DNA of 64,000 bases, from the NCBI GenBank assembly GCA_030847615.1, contig JAUMIR010000001.1, forward strand, positions 259,593,187-259,657,186, read 5' to 3'. Below, piece after piece: positions 47,201 through 62,200 of this stretch (its first letter is position 1; the number at the start of each line of letters is the position of its first letter). This stretch comes from Gambelia wislizenii. Taxonomy: Eukaryota > Chordata > Lepidosauria > Squamata > Crotaphytidae. Both the position numbers and the translations under genes were made by a program. The notes beneath the pieces are model-generated. The model saw only the letters and a program-made list of their open reading frames with translations, searched no databases and was not told the origin of the DNA.

Positions 47201-50200
47201 TATGACAATTTCAGTGAGTGAGTAGATCAGGAATGTATTAGCTAGTTAGTTGCATTAGGGAATTTATGTTAATTTCCCACTTGGCTGAATGTAACTAGCT
47301 GAATGCTTTACTATATCTGTAACTGCTAAGATGTACCTGGAAAGGAAGAGCCTTTCCATGAGAATTATCTGCATGCTTTTGAGTTCTCTTAGAATAAATA
47401 GCTTTTCTAATCTTTCTATCAGCTGATGCTTTCATGTGCCTTGTTTTGTTTGGACGCTTCTCTTTCCTTGGGACTGCGGGGAGGGGGTGGTAATAGCTCT
47501 GCAAGTGGCAGGGAGTAGAGAAAAGGAACTCTCACAGTTTCCCTTTGGACTGTGTGGAAGGGGGTGGAATTCAAAGGGTGGTGGTGGCATACCAAAAGGG
47601 GATGCAATTTAAGGGAATTCCCAGGCAGAGGAATCCCTAAGATTGTGTCTCAAAGTACAGCTTAGGGGTTCCCAGGCAGAAGACCCCCCCACCCAGCTTC
47701 ATAATGGCCCACTCAGGTTTATGTGCCTCTAAGCTTCACTTAGGAGCCCAAGTCTCAGCTACCATAGCTTTTATCCATATACGTACGTATTATTGTATAG
47801 GGATTCTGTTTTAAACTTTGGCATAGGTCACCTGCTGTATTCATGAGGGATACGTACCCACACTTACTGCGAATACTTGAAACCACAGGTAATAGCGAAC
47901 CCGATAGAATTGTGTTGGAGGACATAGGAAATGCCTAGAGAGACCATATTTTTTGGATGATGGATAATTGAAACCGTAGGTACTGGTCCTGCACATACTG
48001 GGAAGAGGAGGCGACCTGTAGTTAATTTAATCATTGTGTATAAAGTTTGATATGTTACTCTCAGCATTTTGACATACATTTGTTGGTGGTTTTATATGTA
48101 GCGATTGTGTTGGGATGTAATACATCTGTTTTGTTCCTTGTCTTGTGGGTAATATACTACCCTTCCAGGAATTCTTCAGGGCTTCAAAAAATTTTTTTGG
48201 GGGAATGGCAAGTCGTGCATAACTCAAATACTATATGCCATTCTTAAAACACAGACCTACTAGGCTAGCATAATTAGATATTAAGACAAAGAAGCAAGGC
48301 AACGTAAACTAGATTAACAGAAGCCCACTAAAATTATATGGTATTTGATGTTCATCTGAAAACAAACAGCAGAGGAGCCAAGTGTAGCCTTGCAAGGTTA
48401 TTTCAGAATGGAAGCCACAACTGAGAAGACCATCTTGCTGATGCCCATCCACTGTATGTCCTATTGAAAGGGACCTAGAAGCTGGACTAGCAAAGTAATT
48501 TCCTGGGTAGGTTCACATGGGGAAAGTGTTTCTTGAGATTTACCACAGAGTTAACAGTTACGTAAGTGTTTAGCCACCAGGAGTTATATCTGGCTTGGCT
48601 CCTATGGCTCAGGATGGAATTGGAAGGTCACTGCAGGTCATCTAATCCAGTCTTATCAGCGGACCACTGGCCAGTTCTGAGGATTCTTGCACAAAATGCC
48701 GGGTTAGGTTTGAACCAAGGTTAAGAACCATGGAAGCGGGGTTATGGTTCCATAACAGATTAAGTATGGCTTGGCAATCAGAGGTCTTGAGAGTGCCTCC
48801 TCCATTTAAAGCCCACTAGAGGGCCATTAAGATGCTAATAATTAAAAAAAAAAAAGTAAGACCACATGGGCCTAATTTAATTAATCTCATTTTCTTTGTT
48901 GTTACTTTTCTTTTCTTTTCTCTTTTGACAATAAAAGCAATACGAGATAAATGCCAGTATTAGATAAAATTAAGACATAACTTTAATTTTAAAAAGTGAG
49001 ATAAAACAAACTTTTAGAACACTAATATGATTGTCAAATAAAAGATCAGTCCATATTTTCTAAAATAAATGTGGTCTATGCTGCCCTTCATGGATTTTAT
49101 TTCATATCTGATTTGCTGTTAAAGATACACATGTACAAATATATAAACATACATCAACATTCCCTATCTGAATACATGACCAAACAACATAATTGTGTTT
49201 GGAACATCTTTTAGGTGAGTATGCTTTTGGGTTGGCACTGAGATATCAATCATAATGGCTAAGAACTCTTTGAGAGGCTTTAAAGTGTAAGTAAGGTCTC
49301 CTTCCTTTACTGGAATACTTGAACATAGGTTTGCCAGTGATGCCTTTTAGTTAGAATGCATAGAAATAGTTTAAGCAGGACTGCACATGGCTTGGCATAT
49401 TTCTTTTAATATTGGGGCAGAGATGGAGGTTCCTTGCCTTAGTTGTTAATTTTCATTAGGAGTTCTGATTAGAATTACTTACTATAATTAATGCAGAATG
49501 GCTTTCTTAAATGCCTTCACTGCCCAGGACCTCAGTAATTATTGGACTCCCTTCTCCCCACACCACCACTCTTGCCTAAATTGTCAACTTCTTAGATGTC
49601 CCTCTGTGTACCTAGATCTTCTAAAAGGCAGTGAGTGGTGATGAGGTCAATGACATTCTAATTTGTGCCACCTTGCCTCTGGAATGCCTCTTTTAGGAAG
49701 AAGCATTGGCTTTCTGAATTATTTATTTTTCAGCATTAAGTAATGTCTGTTTATACTCCCAGAGTTCTTACATATAATTTTAGTTGTAAAACAAGGGTGG
49801 GAAACTTCCATCGAGGAAGACATATTGGTCCCCATTGATCTTGCTGAGCATTGCTCCTTAACACCCCCACCCCTGAATTTTGGGATCTAATGATACCCCC
49901 TCCCCATTTTCCGTTTAAAGCAAAGTGGGTGGGTGGTATATAACTAGTTTTAAAGCTGAATCCTGCTTCTTGGAATACAGTTCAACTTAAAAATAGAATG
50001 CACGCCTTTACAGTATTTAAAGAGAAAGTACAGGGAAAGTGTGCAGGCAGTAGCAGCTTCTGAGATTTTAAAAATGGAGGAATTTGTCGCCTACCCCTGT
50101 TATACTGTACACAGTTCTCCTAGATAAATACATTGTATTTCTCTGATGACTTTTACTCTTATAGTTGATTGTTTTTAACAGGTGCTGCCTTGAAGCATTT

Positions 50201-53200
50201 TTGCTAAAAATATAGGATACACATTTAACATTAAATAAACACAGGTTTACCCCTCTATCCATGGAGTCAGTATCCACAATTTTGCTGGATCTTTTAAAAA
50301 TGTCATCTCTAGGCATTTTTAGGTCCTCTAGTACGATTCTGTGGTATGCTTCCATCAGCAATTGGGCTGGAAGTCATTCATTTCAATAGGGTTTGCTATT
50401 AGCCATGGTAAATCTTGGAACATACCCCCCCATGGATACCGGGGCGGGGCAACCTGTAAATAAAAACATTTCTACTTGAGTAGCTTCCATCTGCCCAGTT
50501 TGGGATGGAAAGTTGTGAAGCTATGTAAGTTCCACAGTGCCCCAGTTTTCTTGTCTGCTGTTTCCATACTTGATTTCAAGTGGTTTTTATTAATATAAAA
50601 ATAGGGAAAATGCTTCAAAGGCTAAGTTAATTAGACTGATATCTAACGTTATACTTTCCTGTAAGCAGCATTAGTTAATGAACTAATGAGCTTCAAGATG
50701 AATACCGTATATTCCGGCATATAAGATGGCTGGGCATATAAGACGACCCCCCCTAATTTTAAGTTAAAATATAGAGTTTGGAATATACTCACTGTATAAG
50801 ATGACCCCCAATCACCCGCCCTCCCCAAAGCCGTGATCATACTCCCAATCGTGGTTTCGGGGAGGGCGGGTGGGGGTTGGTAGTGTAATGAATGGTCTAA
50901 ATGTCCACATAACTTTTCATCCAAGATAATCAGATTTGCTGGCAAACTTTTTAAGGGATTGTTTAAATAATTGACTTTACTTCATCCCCTAAGAACCAAG
51001 TTTTGTATCGCCCATGACTAGTATATACTGTTAGAGGAGCATAACATGTTGATTTAGCTCAGGTGTAGGAATCAAGCAACAATTCAATTGCCCTTGGGAC
51101 TGCAACTCGCAGCATTTCTTACAATTTGCCATACTGGCTAGGGCTGACGAGAATTGGAGTCAAGCAGCATTGGAGGGGCACAGGACTCCCACCCTTAGTT
51201 TAGCTGCTTAGTGAAAATTAAAAGACAAGATTGTTTTTTGCTTATAGTGTCTATGTGTTACACATTGTAAAACAGCCACAGTGATAATTTTCCAGTTTTA
51301 TGGTTAGTCACGAAAAGGATAATTTTAACTGTGTTTGTATTAGACTGGAATAAATTTATAGCACAGCACTGAATAAGTTTCTTCAGAACTTGATGTATGT
51401 ATCTTATAGTCTTCAGTTATTGTTGATAGTGATGATGCTTTGAAGGTAAGGATTTAGGAGACATTGTTCTGTAAATACAAATAAAAACTATTAGTCTAAA
51501 TTTGAGAGCAAATACCTTTCAGAGTAGTTAGTAGGATCTCGTATGGCTGTATTTGTTTATTTAATACCCATTGGAATCACCCATGAATTACAGTTAGTTG
51601 GTCATTCAGTTAAAATGCACAACAGTGTAATTGAACAACAAAACAATGGCTAAAGACAGTAGAATGGAAAACCAAAATAAAATCAGCAGAGAATAAAATA
51701 TTGCAACATATAAAACTAAGTTAAAGCTAGTAGCAGTGTGAGAGGACAAAGTTTCAGAAGCACTAAAGCAGGTCTTAAAATTCATTGGAGTATAGAAAGC
51801 TTTTCACCTAGTTCTGAAAAACACTAATATAAGTGATAGATGAGCCCCTCTGGTTAGGACATTCCACAAATGGGGTGGTTCTACTGAAAAGACCCTTGTT
51901 TTTATAGTCAGTCACATAGCCTCATTTAGCAAGGGCATGTAGAGAAGGTACTCTTTAGAGTCCAAGTAGGTAAGTATGGAGGAGTGCTCCTTCAGGTATC
52001 CTGGCTCTAAGCAATTTAGGGTGTTAAAGCTCAAAACTATTACACTTAACTGGGCTGTGATAAAAATAAAGCCCCGCCCCCAATATCGGCAGCCAATGCA
52101 AATTCAGAAACAGTGGCATAATATGATCATATCAGCCAGTCCAGTTAACTGTTTAGTTGCCTGGTTTTGCAACAATGAAAATTGAACTACAGTATTTTCA
52201 AAGGCATTGTTTATTTATTTATGTGATATATATGCTGCCTTTCTCCCAAAGTGGGACCCAAGGCGGCATCCCTGTGCATGCATTACAGTAGTCTAAGGAG
52301 GAGGTTACAAGAACATAAAATGATACTTGAAAGATCACCTCTCTCCAGGTAGTGTTATAGTTGCTGTATCACCTAAGCTGATAAAAGGAGCTTCAAGCAC
52401 CAAGGCCACTTGTGCCTCCTTTGACAATGTTGGATCTAAGGGCATCTCTTTGAACCTGATCCTTTACAGAAAGTATAGACCCTTCCGGAAGAGGTTGAAC
52501 ACTACTGTAGTGGACCCTAAGCTCCTAGAAGTGTTAGTAGTTCTGAAACATAGGGCAATATATAAAAAAATCTATAATTGGAGAAAATGTAAGGAAATAA
52601 TGGAGGATCAATACATACAGTTAGGTCCAGAAATAATTAGGCGTTGATGCAAGTTTTGGTATTTCGACCGTTTACCAAAATAAATTCAAGTTACAGTTAA
52701 ATAATGAATATGGGCTTAAAGTGCAGTCTCTGAACTTAAATTTGAGGGTATTCACATCCAAATTGGAGGAAGGGTTTAGGAATTACAGCTCTTTAATATG
52801 TAGCCCCCTCTTTTTCAAGGGACCAAAAGTAATTGGACAGTTGACTCAAAAGTTGTTTCATGGAGAGGTGTGGGCTATTTCCTCATTATTTCTTTATCAA
52901 TTAAGCAGGTAAAAGGTCTGGAATTGATTCCAGATGTGGCATTTGCATTTTGAAGCAGTTACTGTAAACCCACAACATGCAGTCAAAGGAGCTCTCAATG
53001 CAAGTGAAACAGGCTATCCTTAGACTGCAGTAACAACAACAACAACAACAACAACAATTATTGCATCAGAGAGATAGCAGGAACATTAGGAATGGCCAAA
53101 TCAGCAGTTTGGTACATTCTGAGAAAAACAATGCACTGGTGAGCTCTGCAATACAACAAGCCCTGCACATCCATGGAAGACAATAGCGGTGGGTGCTTGT

Positions 53201-56200
53201 AGCATCCTTTCCATGGTAAAGAAAAAACCCTACAGTAGTAGCAGAATTGTTCCCAACATTTCAATAAATACAATTTAATTTAACATTAATGTCTATTTCC
53301 CAGTAATACAGCCTTTCCCTTTCTTTCAGTCAGGTTCTTTTTCTGTTGCCCTGGTACCCTATTCCTTTTCCTGAGTCAGCCCTTCTGTATCTGCCTAGGC
53401 ATTTTGGGTCCTGCTATGCCTCTTAAGACAAGTGAACCACTCATAGCAAGCATTTCCATTTTGTGTGGATTAAAGCTCTGTCGTGCACTATATTACCCTG
53501 CTTGAGCACTCTTTCACAGCATCACTTACTTCTACTGTATTAGATGAGAAGGGTACAGCTGGGTGTCATCTGTGCCTGCGTGACACCTGAGTATCACTGA
53601 GTCCACATTCCTGGATCTCACCTAATAGTTTTATGTAAATGTTGAAAAGACTGTGTGGGATAGAAGAGAGCCCCAAGCCACTTGGCACAAGTCCCATGGG
53701 GCCATGCAGAAGTCCCTCCAGCTCCACCTGCTGGAATCAGCCATCCAGGTAGGAGTGGAACCACTATACCATTTTATCAGGACAACATGAAAGACTGTTT
53801 CTTACACTGTTACAAATAGACATCACATCTAAGATTCACCAACATTTATCTCTCTGATGTGGCTGGCTACTACCAAAGCAGCAGACTTTAAGTGAATTCA
53901 TTTTTACCACCTCTGACATTTGTTATGATGTGAGCTTATGAAGTTAATGAGACAAAATATCGTTCTCAAAGTCAACATTTATATGCTAGTTGGCATGCAA
54001 AGTGTTTATCTCATCTGGCCTTGCAGCAGCTTTGAAGTAGACTGGCAGTATATCCCTCTCCCAAGTACACATAATTGTGGTTGGAAAGGGACTTCAGTCT
54101 GGATCTGCTAATAAAAAACAAACATGCTTTCTGTCAAGTAGGATGAAACGGTTGGATAACCTGAGTACAAGTTAGCAGGTATGTGTAAAGTGAGTTACTT
54201 GTAGCCACCTGTCACCTTCACCCTCTAAGAATACCCAGAGGTATTCCTGGGAAAGAAGCCAAGAAGATGGGCAGCTGCAAGCCATGCACTCTGATTTACA
54301 TGCACTTATGTTTTAAAAAAATCACTCTGGGAGTGGAGGGAAGGATAGTACAAGGGACTGGGGGGGGGAGTTTTGCACCCTCTCCATATGCCAAAAACTG
54401 GCTCCTACCATGGGTGGCCTTTACTCTTCCTTCTTCTGCTGCGTATTACCTCTAGGAGCAAAAGATGACACATATTCAAGCTGTGAGCAGGGACTGGGAG
54501 TTTAATTGCGTTGGCTGTGGAGAGTGAGTGTAGCACAGCTTCATTCTCTCAGCCAGTGCAAGAATCCTCTTTCCCCAGCCTGCCTGGGAGTAAAGGCAAG
54601 CCTTGATGCTTTATTTCAGAGTCTAGACTTCCCTTCAAAGTGAGCATAGAGAGGAGGAAGAATATAAACTTTGAAATGGTCTGTGTTTGCGGGGATGACT
54701 TCACTTTTCTATAGTAGCCTAAAATAGATATTTTCCATGTTCTTAAAAGTATGATGCAGTATTTTTTTTTTAAAAAAAGTGTGTTATACCGAAGGGAGAA
54801 CTGTCCCCTTCTTTTTCAGCTCCAATGAGAAAAAGCTGCTATTACTGGTTGCTAACTAAGAGCTTTCCTCTTTTCTGTACTTCCGCAGACAGTCCTGAGC
54901 AGAGAATGAGTGCAAGTTGTCATTACCTATGCTACTTCTCCTCTAGCTGTTGTTTCTGAACTTAAGATATACATCTTAATTTGAACAAAAAAGGCTATAC
55001 TTTTTTTTGGAAAAAGTTACACATAACTGTCTTTGTTACAGAAAATAAAGCTGCCTAAGAAAATAGCTAAACGTTACCCAGCTTATGAGCTTTATCTCTA
55101 TGGTGAAGGGATTTATGCAGAAGAAAATAGAAAACTGATGTTAACTGGCATTCCTGTCCTTTTTCTTCCTGGCAATGCTGGGAGTTACAAACAAGGTAAG
55201 CTATAATTGATGCAATACCAATATGGATATTGTAGTTTTTTATAAATCAGGGAAGATTTTGATTTTTGTAGGATATTTAAAGGAGTAGTAGTGCATGTTC
55301 TCCTTCGTACTTGGTGCACATTTAATTGTTAGTGTGGTTGGTAGTGGAGGTCGACCCTGCATCCACAGGGGATATGTTCCAAGACCACCACCACCCGTGG
55401 ATACCTGAAACAGTGGATAATAGGAAACTCCATTATTTTCAATGAGATGAATGTCAGAAGTTGACCATAGAATTGCATTGGAGGACCTAGAAATGCCTAT
55501 AGAGAACATCTTTTTTGGATATGGATAAGTGAAACCATGAATACTGAATTGATGGATACGGGGGTTGACCTGTATTCTATGCAGATGTCATACCATAAGT
55601 TATATAATCTAGCTTGTAACCTTCCTGCATATCAACAATATTTCTGAGAACCTAAAGTTCTCAAAGAGAGAATTTGTAAAGGTAAGGAGAAAATACAGAA
55701 TAACATTAAAAAAAAAATCCTTTTGGGGAATTTCTCATAAATATGTGTGGCTTGAGTCAAGAGTGTGTAGACGTTTGTTGGATTTCCCTTTTTCTTGCGG
55801 TGTATGTATCTCTTGAACCATGTAAGCCAATCACAAACTATTTTACCCGGGTGTTAACTAGCAGGCTTCTAAATGGATAGAAAATTATTAATATCTTGGA
55901 ATAAAAAGGAAAAATGAAGGGGAGAAAAAATGTGGTAGCACCTTTAAATCTAACTGGTTTTTATTTTAGCATGAGCTTTTGTGGATATAAATCCACTTCT
56001 GCAGATGCAGTACTGAGTGGCATCTGAGGATTATTGAAACAAACACATGTGGACATTTGTAAATACATTTCAAATGAAATTTCATCTGAATTGTGCTGTC
56101 CTGTCCTAATGCAATTTAGAGTGGTGGTGGTGGGGGGAAGCTGGATTTCAGCATGCAAAATATGGAATGTTTTCTTAGGCTAGACTTAGAGAATCAAGGG

Positions 56201-59200
56201 GATATGTCTTGTAAACATTTATTAAATTTCACAAGTCTGTTTATATTTAATTTATTTATATATCTTGCTTGCGCCAGAAGAGTTTGTATAAAAATGTTAA
56301 TTTATAAAACCTGATCTGTGAGAAACTTCATATGACTAGTCAGCAGGCAAACACCTTTTGTACACTCTGTCTTGCTTAGCATTCAAGGTGCAAACACCAT
56401 GTCTTCTCAAGCACTTTTCCAAAGTTTCCTGTACAAATAACTACTGTATTCTGAAATAATAGCCTATATTGCACATCGGGCATTAATTTTTGTAGCCTGG
56501 AGTTTTGTGGAGCCAAATTATAGTGCTTTTTATGCTACATATGTTTTAATGATACACTTGTGATTTTTTTGCCTCCCAAGATCGAATTCTAGGGCATTGT
56601 CCTAACATCACAGTCAAAGGAATTTTAACCACTTACTATTAAGAATTTGTTGTGTTTTTCTCCCTAGTACGCTCCCTTGGGTCAATAGCACTCAGAAAAG
56701 CAGAAGATTTTGACTTCAAGTATCATTTTGATGTCTTTAGTGTCAACTTCAATGAGGAACTTGTTGCACTTTATGGTGGAAGTCTACAAGGACAGACCAG
56801 ATTTGTGCATGAGTGTATCAAAGTAATCCTAAAGTTATATAAGGTATAGAGATAAGCGTTATATACTTGTTCTATTTATTTAAATCATCAACTGTATCAT
56901 ATGATAAATGAGATACAGATGAAAAGGATGTCATTTTTGTATTTTACAGGAAAGCTTTGTGTTTAAAGAATTGTCCATTTTCATTAAAAATAAAATATCT
57001 TTACTACCCTGAACATACCTGCTCTTATCTGATGTTGGAAACTAATCAGAGTTAGACCCAAATTGTGTTTAATGGAAAATCCATCAGGGAACACTGGGAT
57101 TGTCCAGCTAGACTTAGCGGTTTGTCTAGGTAGGCTGTTTTTCCATCTTGCCCCCATCTTGGAGCCCTGCAGTCCATATGTTGCAGGTCTTTTGCCCCGT
57201 TTTGCCCCCCAGCAGTCCTGAAAATGCCCAAGGCAAAGACGGGACGAAACCAGGGTAAAGCCCATTAAGCCATTTTATTAAAATACCTTGGAAAACCTGG
57301 ACTGGGCCCTGTGGAAACTCAGAAGTCCATGCCTGCATGTTGGTCTGTATCTGCAGCAACCACCACCACCAATGTGTATCTGAAGCCAAGAAGGAGATCC
57401 TCAGCATGGGAACAAAGCCCCCTGTGTGTGACCAGCTGTGACCACATGCTAAGGTCCTCCTTCCTGGCTTCAGAGACACACCAGCAGTGGTGGCTACAGA
57501 TATGGACTGGACCGCAGGTAAGGACTCCATTCCGTTTCATGTAAATAACGGGGTGGGGGAACATGCCTGAGCCACAGCCAGAATACACCAATGAGAAACC
57601 GGCGTATTCTGGTAGTTCCAGGCAAGCCCTAGGAATGACTCCTGCCTGACACTCAGGAGAGATGCAGCCAGTCAGAATTAATGATAGAGGAACCAGGTTT
57701 TTTGGTTCTGTATAAGGCAGGATCCTGTGTTCCTAAACACACCTCTGCATATTTTGGTATAGGATTTGTAAATGCACTATACTGATTGCCCATAGTATCA
57801 TAGTAATACCCTGGCTAGCTGCAACTTTGAATGGGATCACTCTGGTAAAGTTTTGTTGCAGATCCCACATGTCTTTCCTATTAGCTTTCTGGCTGATGTG
57901 CTCAAATATTAATATTATGCATTTTGACACTGAATTTCAAACACTGTCTACCCTTTCCTTCTGAGAATTCTGAGCTCACAGAATTAACTTTTAATTAGTA
58001 TGGGAAACGTGCTTAGCTCTGTGATTTGCACCTAAACACACCTAGGGCAGTATCTAGAGCTCATCTTCCATTGGCAGAATGGTGGAACAGAATAGCAGAA
58101 ATGAGAGGGTGTGATATCCCCAGCTACAGCCCTACAGGCTCTCCAGAACTGGTTTGTAGGTGGCATAAAGAGGGAGAGAAGTTGCATCATGCCAGAATTG
58201 CAGTGCTGATCTGTCATTGGTTTTATATCCTAACTTGATTTCAGTGGAATTTCCAAATAATTGTACTTGGATTGCAGCTATCTTTCATTCTAATATTTTA
58301 AATGATTTTGTGAACCATTTCAAAATACTGTAGAGGAAAGTCTACATTTTCATAGATTCTCAAGTGCTTAATGTTAATTTTTGTTCATTTCTTGAAGGGT
58401 CGTGTGTTTTCTCCACGCAGTGTTGCAATAGTGGGCCATTCCATGGGTGGTCTTGTTGCAAGAGCACTGTTTACTCTTAAAAATTTTAAGGCAGAACTCC
58501 TCAACATCCTTGTTACTCAAGCCACACCCCACATTGCACCTGTAATGCCGTTAGATCAGTATCTTACTGGTAAGTTCTTTGGACCTGTGGTGCTGTGTTT
58601 CCCTTTCTATTGCCCATAGTACTTTTGAATTACTGGGTAGGCCTGTGCTATAGAAACCATGTTCATTTTAACTTAAACCTTTCCCTCTCTTAAAATTTAA
58701 AATAGATGTAGCAAAACAAACAGAATAGAGGATATAGGTAGCAGAACAAGAAGATTAAGCCTAGAATGATTCTTTCTAATTCTCTCTTGTGTCAGCTCAG
58801 ATAAAAATGTCTTGTGCTGTCCCTAGAAAATGTTCATTCTTGAGCTCTGACAATCTCTGACAGGGAGCATCTTCTATAATAGCATGGCAGTCACCAAGAA
58901 TGTGTTGCCACGGGCCCTTGCAGTTTTATCATGGTCCAGAAGTGATACTGTTAAAAGGATTTAATTTTGCATAGATGCCTTGATGGGACAGAGGAAAAAA
59001 GGAAATATTTAGATAGGTAGGGTCCATTCAGGGTTGCATAGGTCGAAGCCAGACTCTTGTGTAGTATCTGACCTGTAACAGCTAAATGGAAGCCAATTCT
59101 GACCACTCAACCATTGAAATGAAATACTTTTAAAAACTCAGCCCTTACAGGAGGTGAGATGTTGACTTTGTGCCAGCCATGAAATATCTTCGTACAGCAA

Positions 59201-62200
59201 TCCTGTGTGGACTGTGCTCAGATTTTAGGAAGGTATATGTAATGGCTGTGATGCCCTACTCTGATAGGAGCACAGAAGTGATTGTAGATGGAGTTGGTAA
59301 AAAGCATTCCCAGGTCCTCATTTGTCCCTCCAGACACCATTGTGGTCCAGACAGACACAAGCACTTTGTCCTTCATTGACAGACATTTCTCTTCTTTCTG
59401 GCTTGTGGAGCCTGTCAGCTGTCAATACTTCTGTCTTCTCTAGACTTAAAATCTCTTCCATCTAGTTTGTGGCTAAACATTGCATCAGAATCTACAAGGT
59501 AGGGTTGGGACCAAGAATAGGAGGAGAGTGGCATTAGTAAATGAGTGCCATCTCATTCCAAATCTCCCTTTGGAGTTGAAGGGGATAGTGGGTTTCTGTG
59601 GGATTATATAAACAAGGTTGTGAGAAAAGAAGGGCTAGTTGATAAACCACCTTGCCAAGAATGAGTAAAACAGCTTGTTCTGTGAGGAGCTTTCCTAACA
59701 CTTAATGCCAAAAATGCCTTAAAAATCAATAGCTTGTCTTGCTGGTCACAGATCATCGGATAGGACCATATCTAGTTTTAGTATGACATAGCCAGAGCTT
59801 CTTAAATCTCATGGTTGAATGTTTTCTGGAAATAGCTTTTAGAAGGTTTTTTTTTTTAAGGGGACATTAAGTAGCTATAGAGTGGCTTCAGTTTAGGACA
59901 GCAGTGTTTTGTGTGTCACTTTATCATTCATTTTATTTCTGTAAAAAAAAATTCCCAAAGCCCTCAAGATGAGTTCAACTAAAAATATAAGCAAAACATT
60001 CTGGCTGCAAACCAAATCAGCAATGATGTTGAGAGTCCCAGTAGCTGGTGCCCCATAAGCTTGCAAAGGCTTGTTAATAGCTGGTAAGCTGACTCTGAGG
60101 ATCAGTGGCAAGAGTTGACATTAGGTCCTGAGTAGAAAGAGTTGGTTATTTTAATCCTCCTAGATGTGTGGGTGCTTCAACTACTGTACTGTATTTTCCT
60201 GCTGCTTGGGCTGTATTTTGACAGAACTGGGACACTAAAAGAATACTGCTCAGTATCATGAATATCAAGTATAATAAAAAGGGCTTGTAACTTTATAAAC
60301 ACAGACCTTAACTAATGGAAATATTACCAAAAAAATTGCAAGAAATAATTAGGGCACGGAGGTTTTTTAAAAATTCAATTCAAAATTGAATTCAGTTACT
60401 TCTATAAAGGATTTTTTTTGCGCTAAAAATAATTAGTAAAACCATCACCACCTTGACTAGCCCCACACATACTGTTTCTTAAAGCTTCTTCCTTGTACTC
60501 TAATGAATTGAAACATTACAGTATCAAGCACAAATGATTGTTAATGGAAACTTAACTATAACAGGAGTTACAGTTCAGTTTACTCAAAAATAATTGGAGT
60601 GGCTCGGTCCACAAAGAACAAGCATCTGCAAGCATGGTTGCCTCGATGATAGTGAATGTAATTCTGGAAAGCAGAATTGGGAAGCAGGACCCAACAATAA
60701 ACAGCAGTGATATTTCTGACCTTAAAAAAAAAGAGCTGCTGGCCTTTTCTATGTCAAGCAGATAAGCTAAGCTGCCACCATTTCTTGGCTATATCATTAA
60801 TTCTGTGGTCCTTGTGTTCTGCTGCAAAGTGTGCCTGCTACTGCAAATGAAAAGTGGCCATTGTGGCTGGCCTTTCTTTTCTATCCCTGCTCTCCCCACC
60901 CCTGCCAAAGAACATAAATAATAAATTGCTGGTCATGTTCCAATATATTGCTCTTGCGTACTGTAAAGTTTGCTTGGAATTTACAGTTTTAGAATGTTTG
61001 TTCTGAGGTATTTGCTATGTTAGCAATCTGATGCTAAATACATTTGACTGTAGTTGCTATTAGTTTCAATTGGCTATTGCCTTAATTTGGTTTGTGTGGG
61101 CTAATTCGCATGCTCACTGTTTCTAATTTAACACATATGGGAATCAGTCTTGCCTCTAGAAAAAGATACTGCTTAAGGCGTTACCACATGGCTCTATGGT
61201 CAGATCCCTATCCTATATTAATTTAATATATGGGCCTGATCATTAGTGAGAGAGGTGTGTTAGCACCTTTAACATTCTTTCCCTCCCACTTTCCAAGTAA
61301 GCAGACATGAGAGTGATTAACATGTGTGCTAACCAAGAAGAGTGCCATGTCTGATTAGTCCAAAGAACTGAGGGTTAGTTGTCTCTTTATTTCTTTCGAA
61401 CTGACTCACTTTCTTTTCATTTCTATAATGCTTGATTGGTGGTTTTAATAACCACCTTTTTCAAGCTGCTGTCCTCAGATAAATCTTATTCTATATCAGG
61501 ATTTTTCTAAATGTTTTGTGTTTGATATTTCACTTCAGTTCTGCCATACCTAAACAACATTGAATTGGCTCATTGGGCGTGATAAACTGGCTCAGAATGG
61601 TCTTTTCCTCCCCCCTACTCTTTTTATAAAGTGAGTTGGGGGAACAATAGTTTATGCTTCAACAATGGATATAAAAACTTCAGAAGTTGCTGAACAAATT
61701 TAAGTCTTTAAATAAGATATTGTCATGCTTTTAAAACAATGTTCTTCTCTCAGATTTTTACACAGCTGTAAACCATAACTGGATTCAGAAGGCTAAGGAA
61801 ATAAGAAATCTTACTACTCTTTCTGTAGCAGGAGGATTTCGGGATTATCAAGTTCGTTCAGGCTTGGCTTTTCTGCCCAGATCAAGTCATCAATATCGTG
61901 CCTTATCTGTTGTGGTAAAACAAACTCCTGTTCTTTAAATTTGGTTTGCAGTGTTAAGGGTCTTCTACTCTGTAAAGGAATCTTCTTAAAAATTCTTGAG
62001 TGAGGTGATCCTTGCCTTGACTTCTATTATAGCTGGAATGATTGAAGTTAAATTGAATGAGCTCTCAGTCCCAATGGAGGCAGTGACATTTGTTACCAAA
62101 TATATGTTGAGATCCTTTAATCCACATAAGATTAGAAGCATGGGGCTTTGTGCCTGCTGTATAAATGGTTTTCTTCCAAAATGCCTCTTCTTAAAAAAAA

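Larger units (their letters stand above)
51750..53830 (-). mobile_element. Second L2/CR1-type LINE copy, split by a Tc1-like insertion
   Basis: 51,750-52,330 and 53,560-53,830 carry the same - strand words as the LINE at 10.9-13 kb (TGCATTACAGTAGTCTA, GGAGGTTACAAGA; then GGGTGTCATCTGTG, GAGAGCCCCAAGCCACTTGG). Between them lies the element at 52618. No open frame survives. Confidence 0.6.
37030..55041. other. PGAP1: PGAP1 intron 1 (18 kb)
   Basis: Bounded by the GTGAGC donor and the TTACAG acceptor. Besides the elements listed separately, 37.57-39.59 kb, 42.7-44.2 kb, 48.0-50.2 kb and 53.8-55.0 kb hold no recognisable gene or repeat. Open frames in the interval lack splice or family support. 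Confidence 0.75.

Noticed and set aside
52327..52647. 106-aa open frame on the + strand
   Set aside because: Antisense to LINE remnants and running into the Tc1 left end; no family match.
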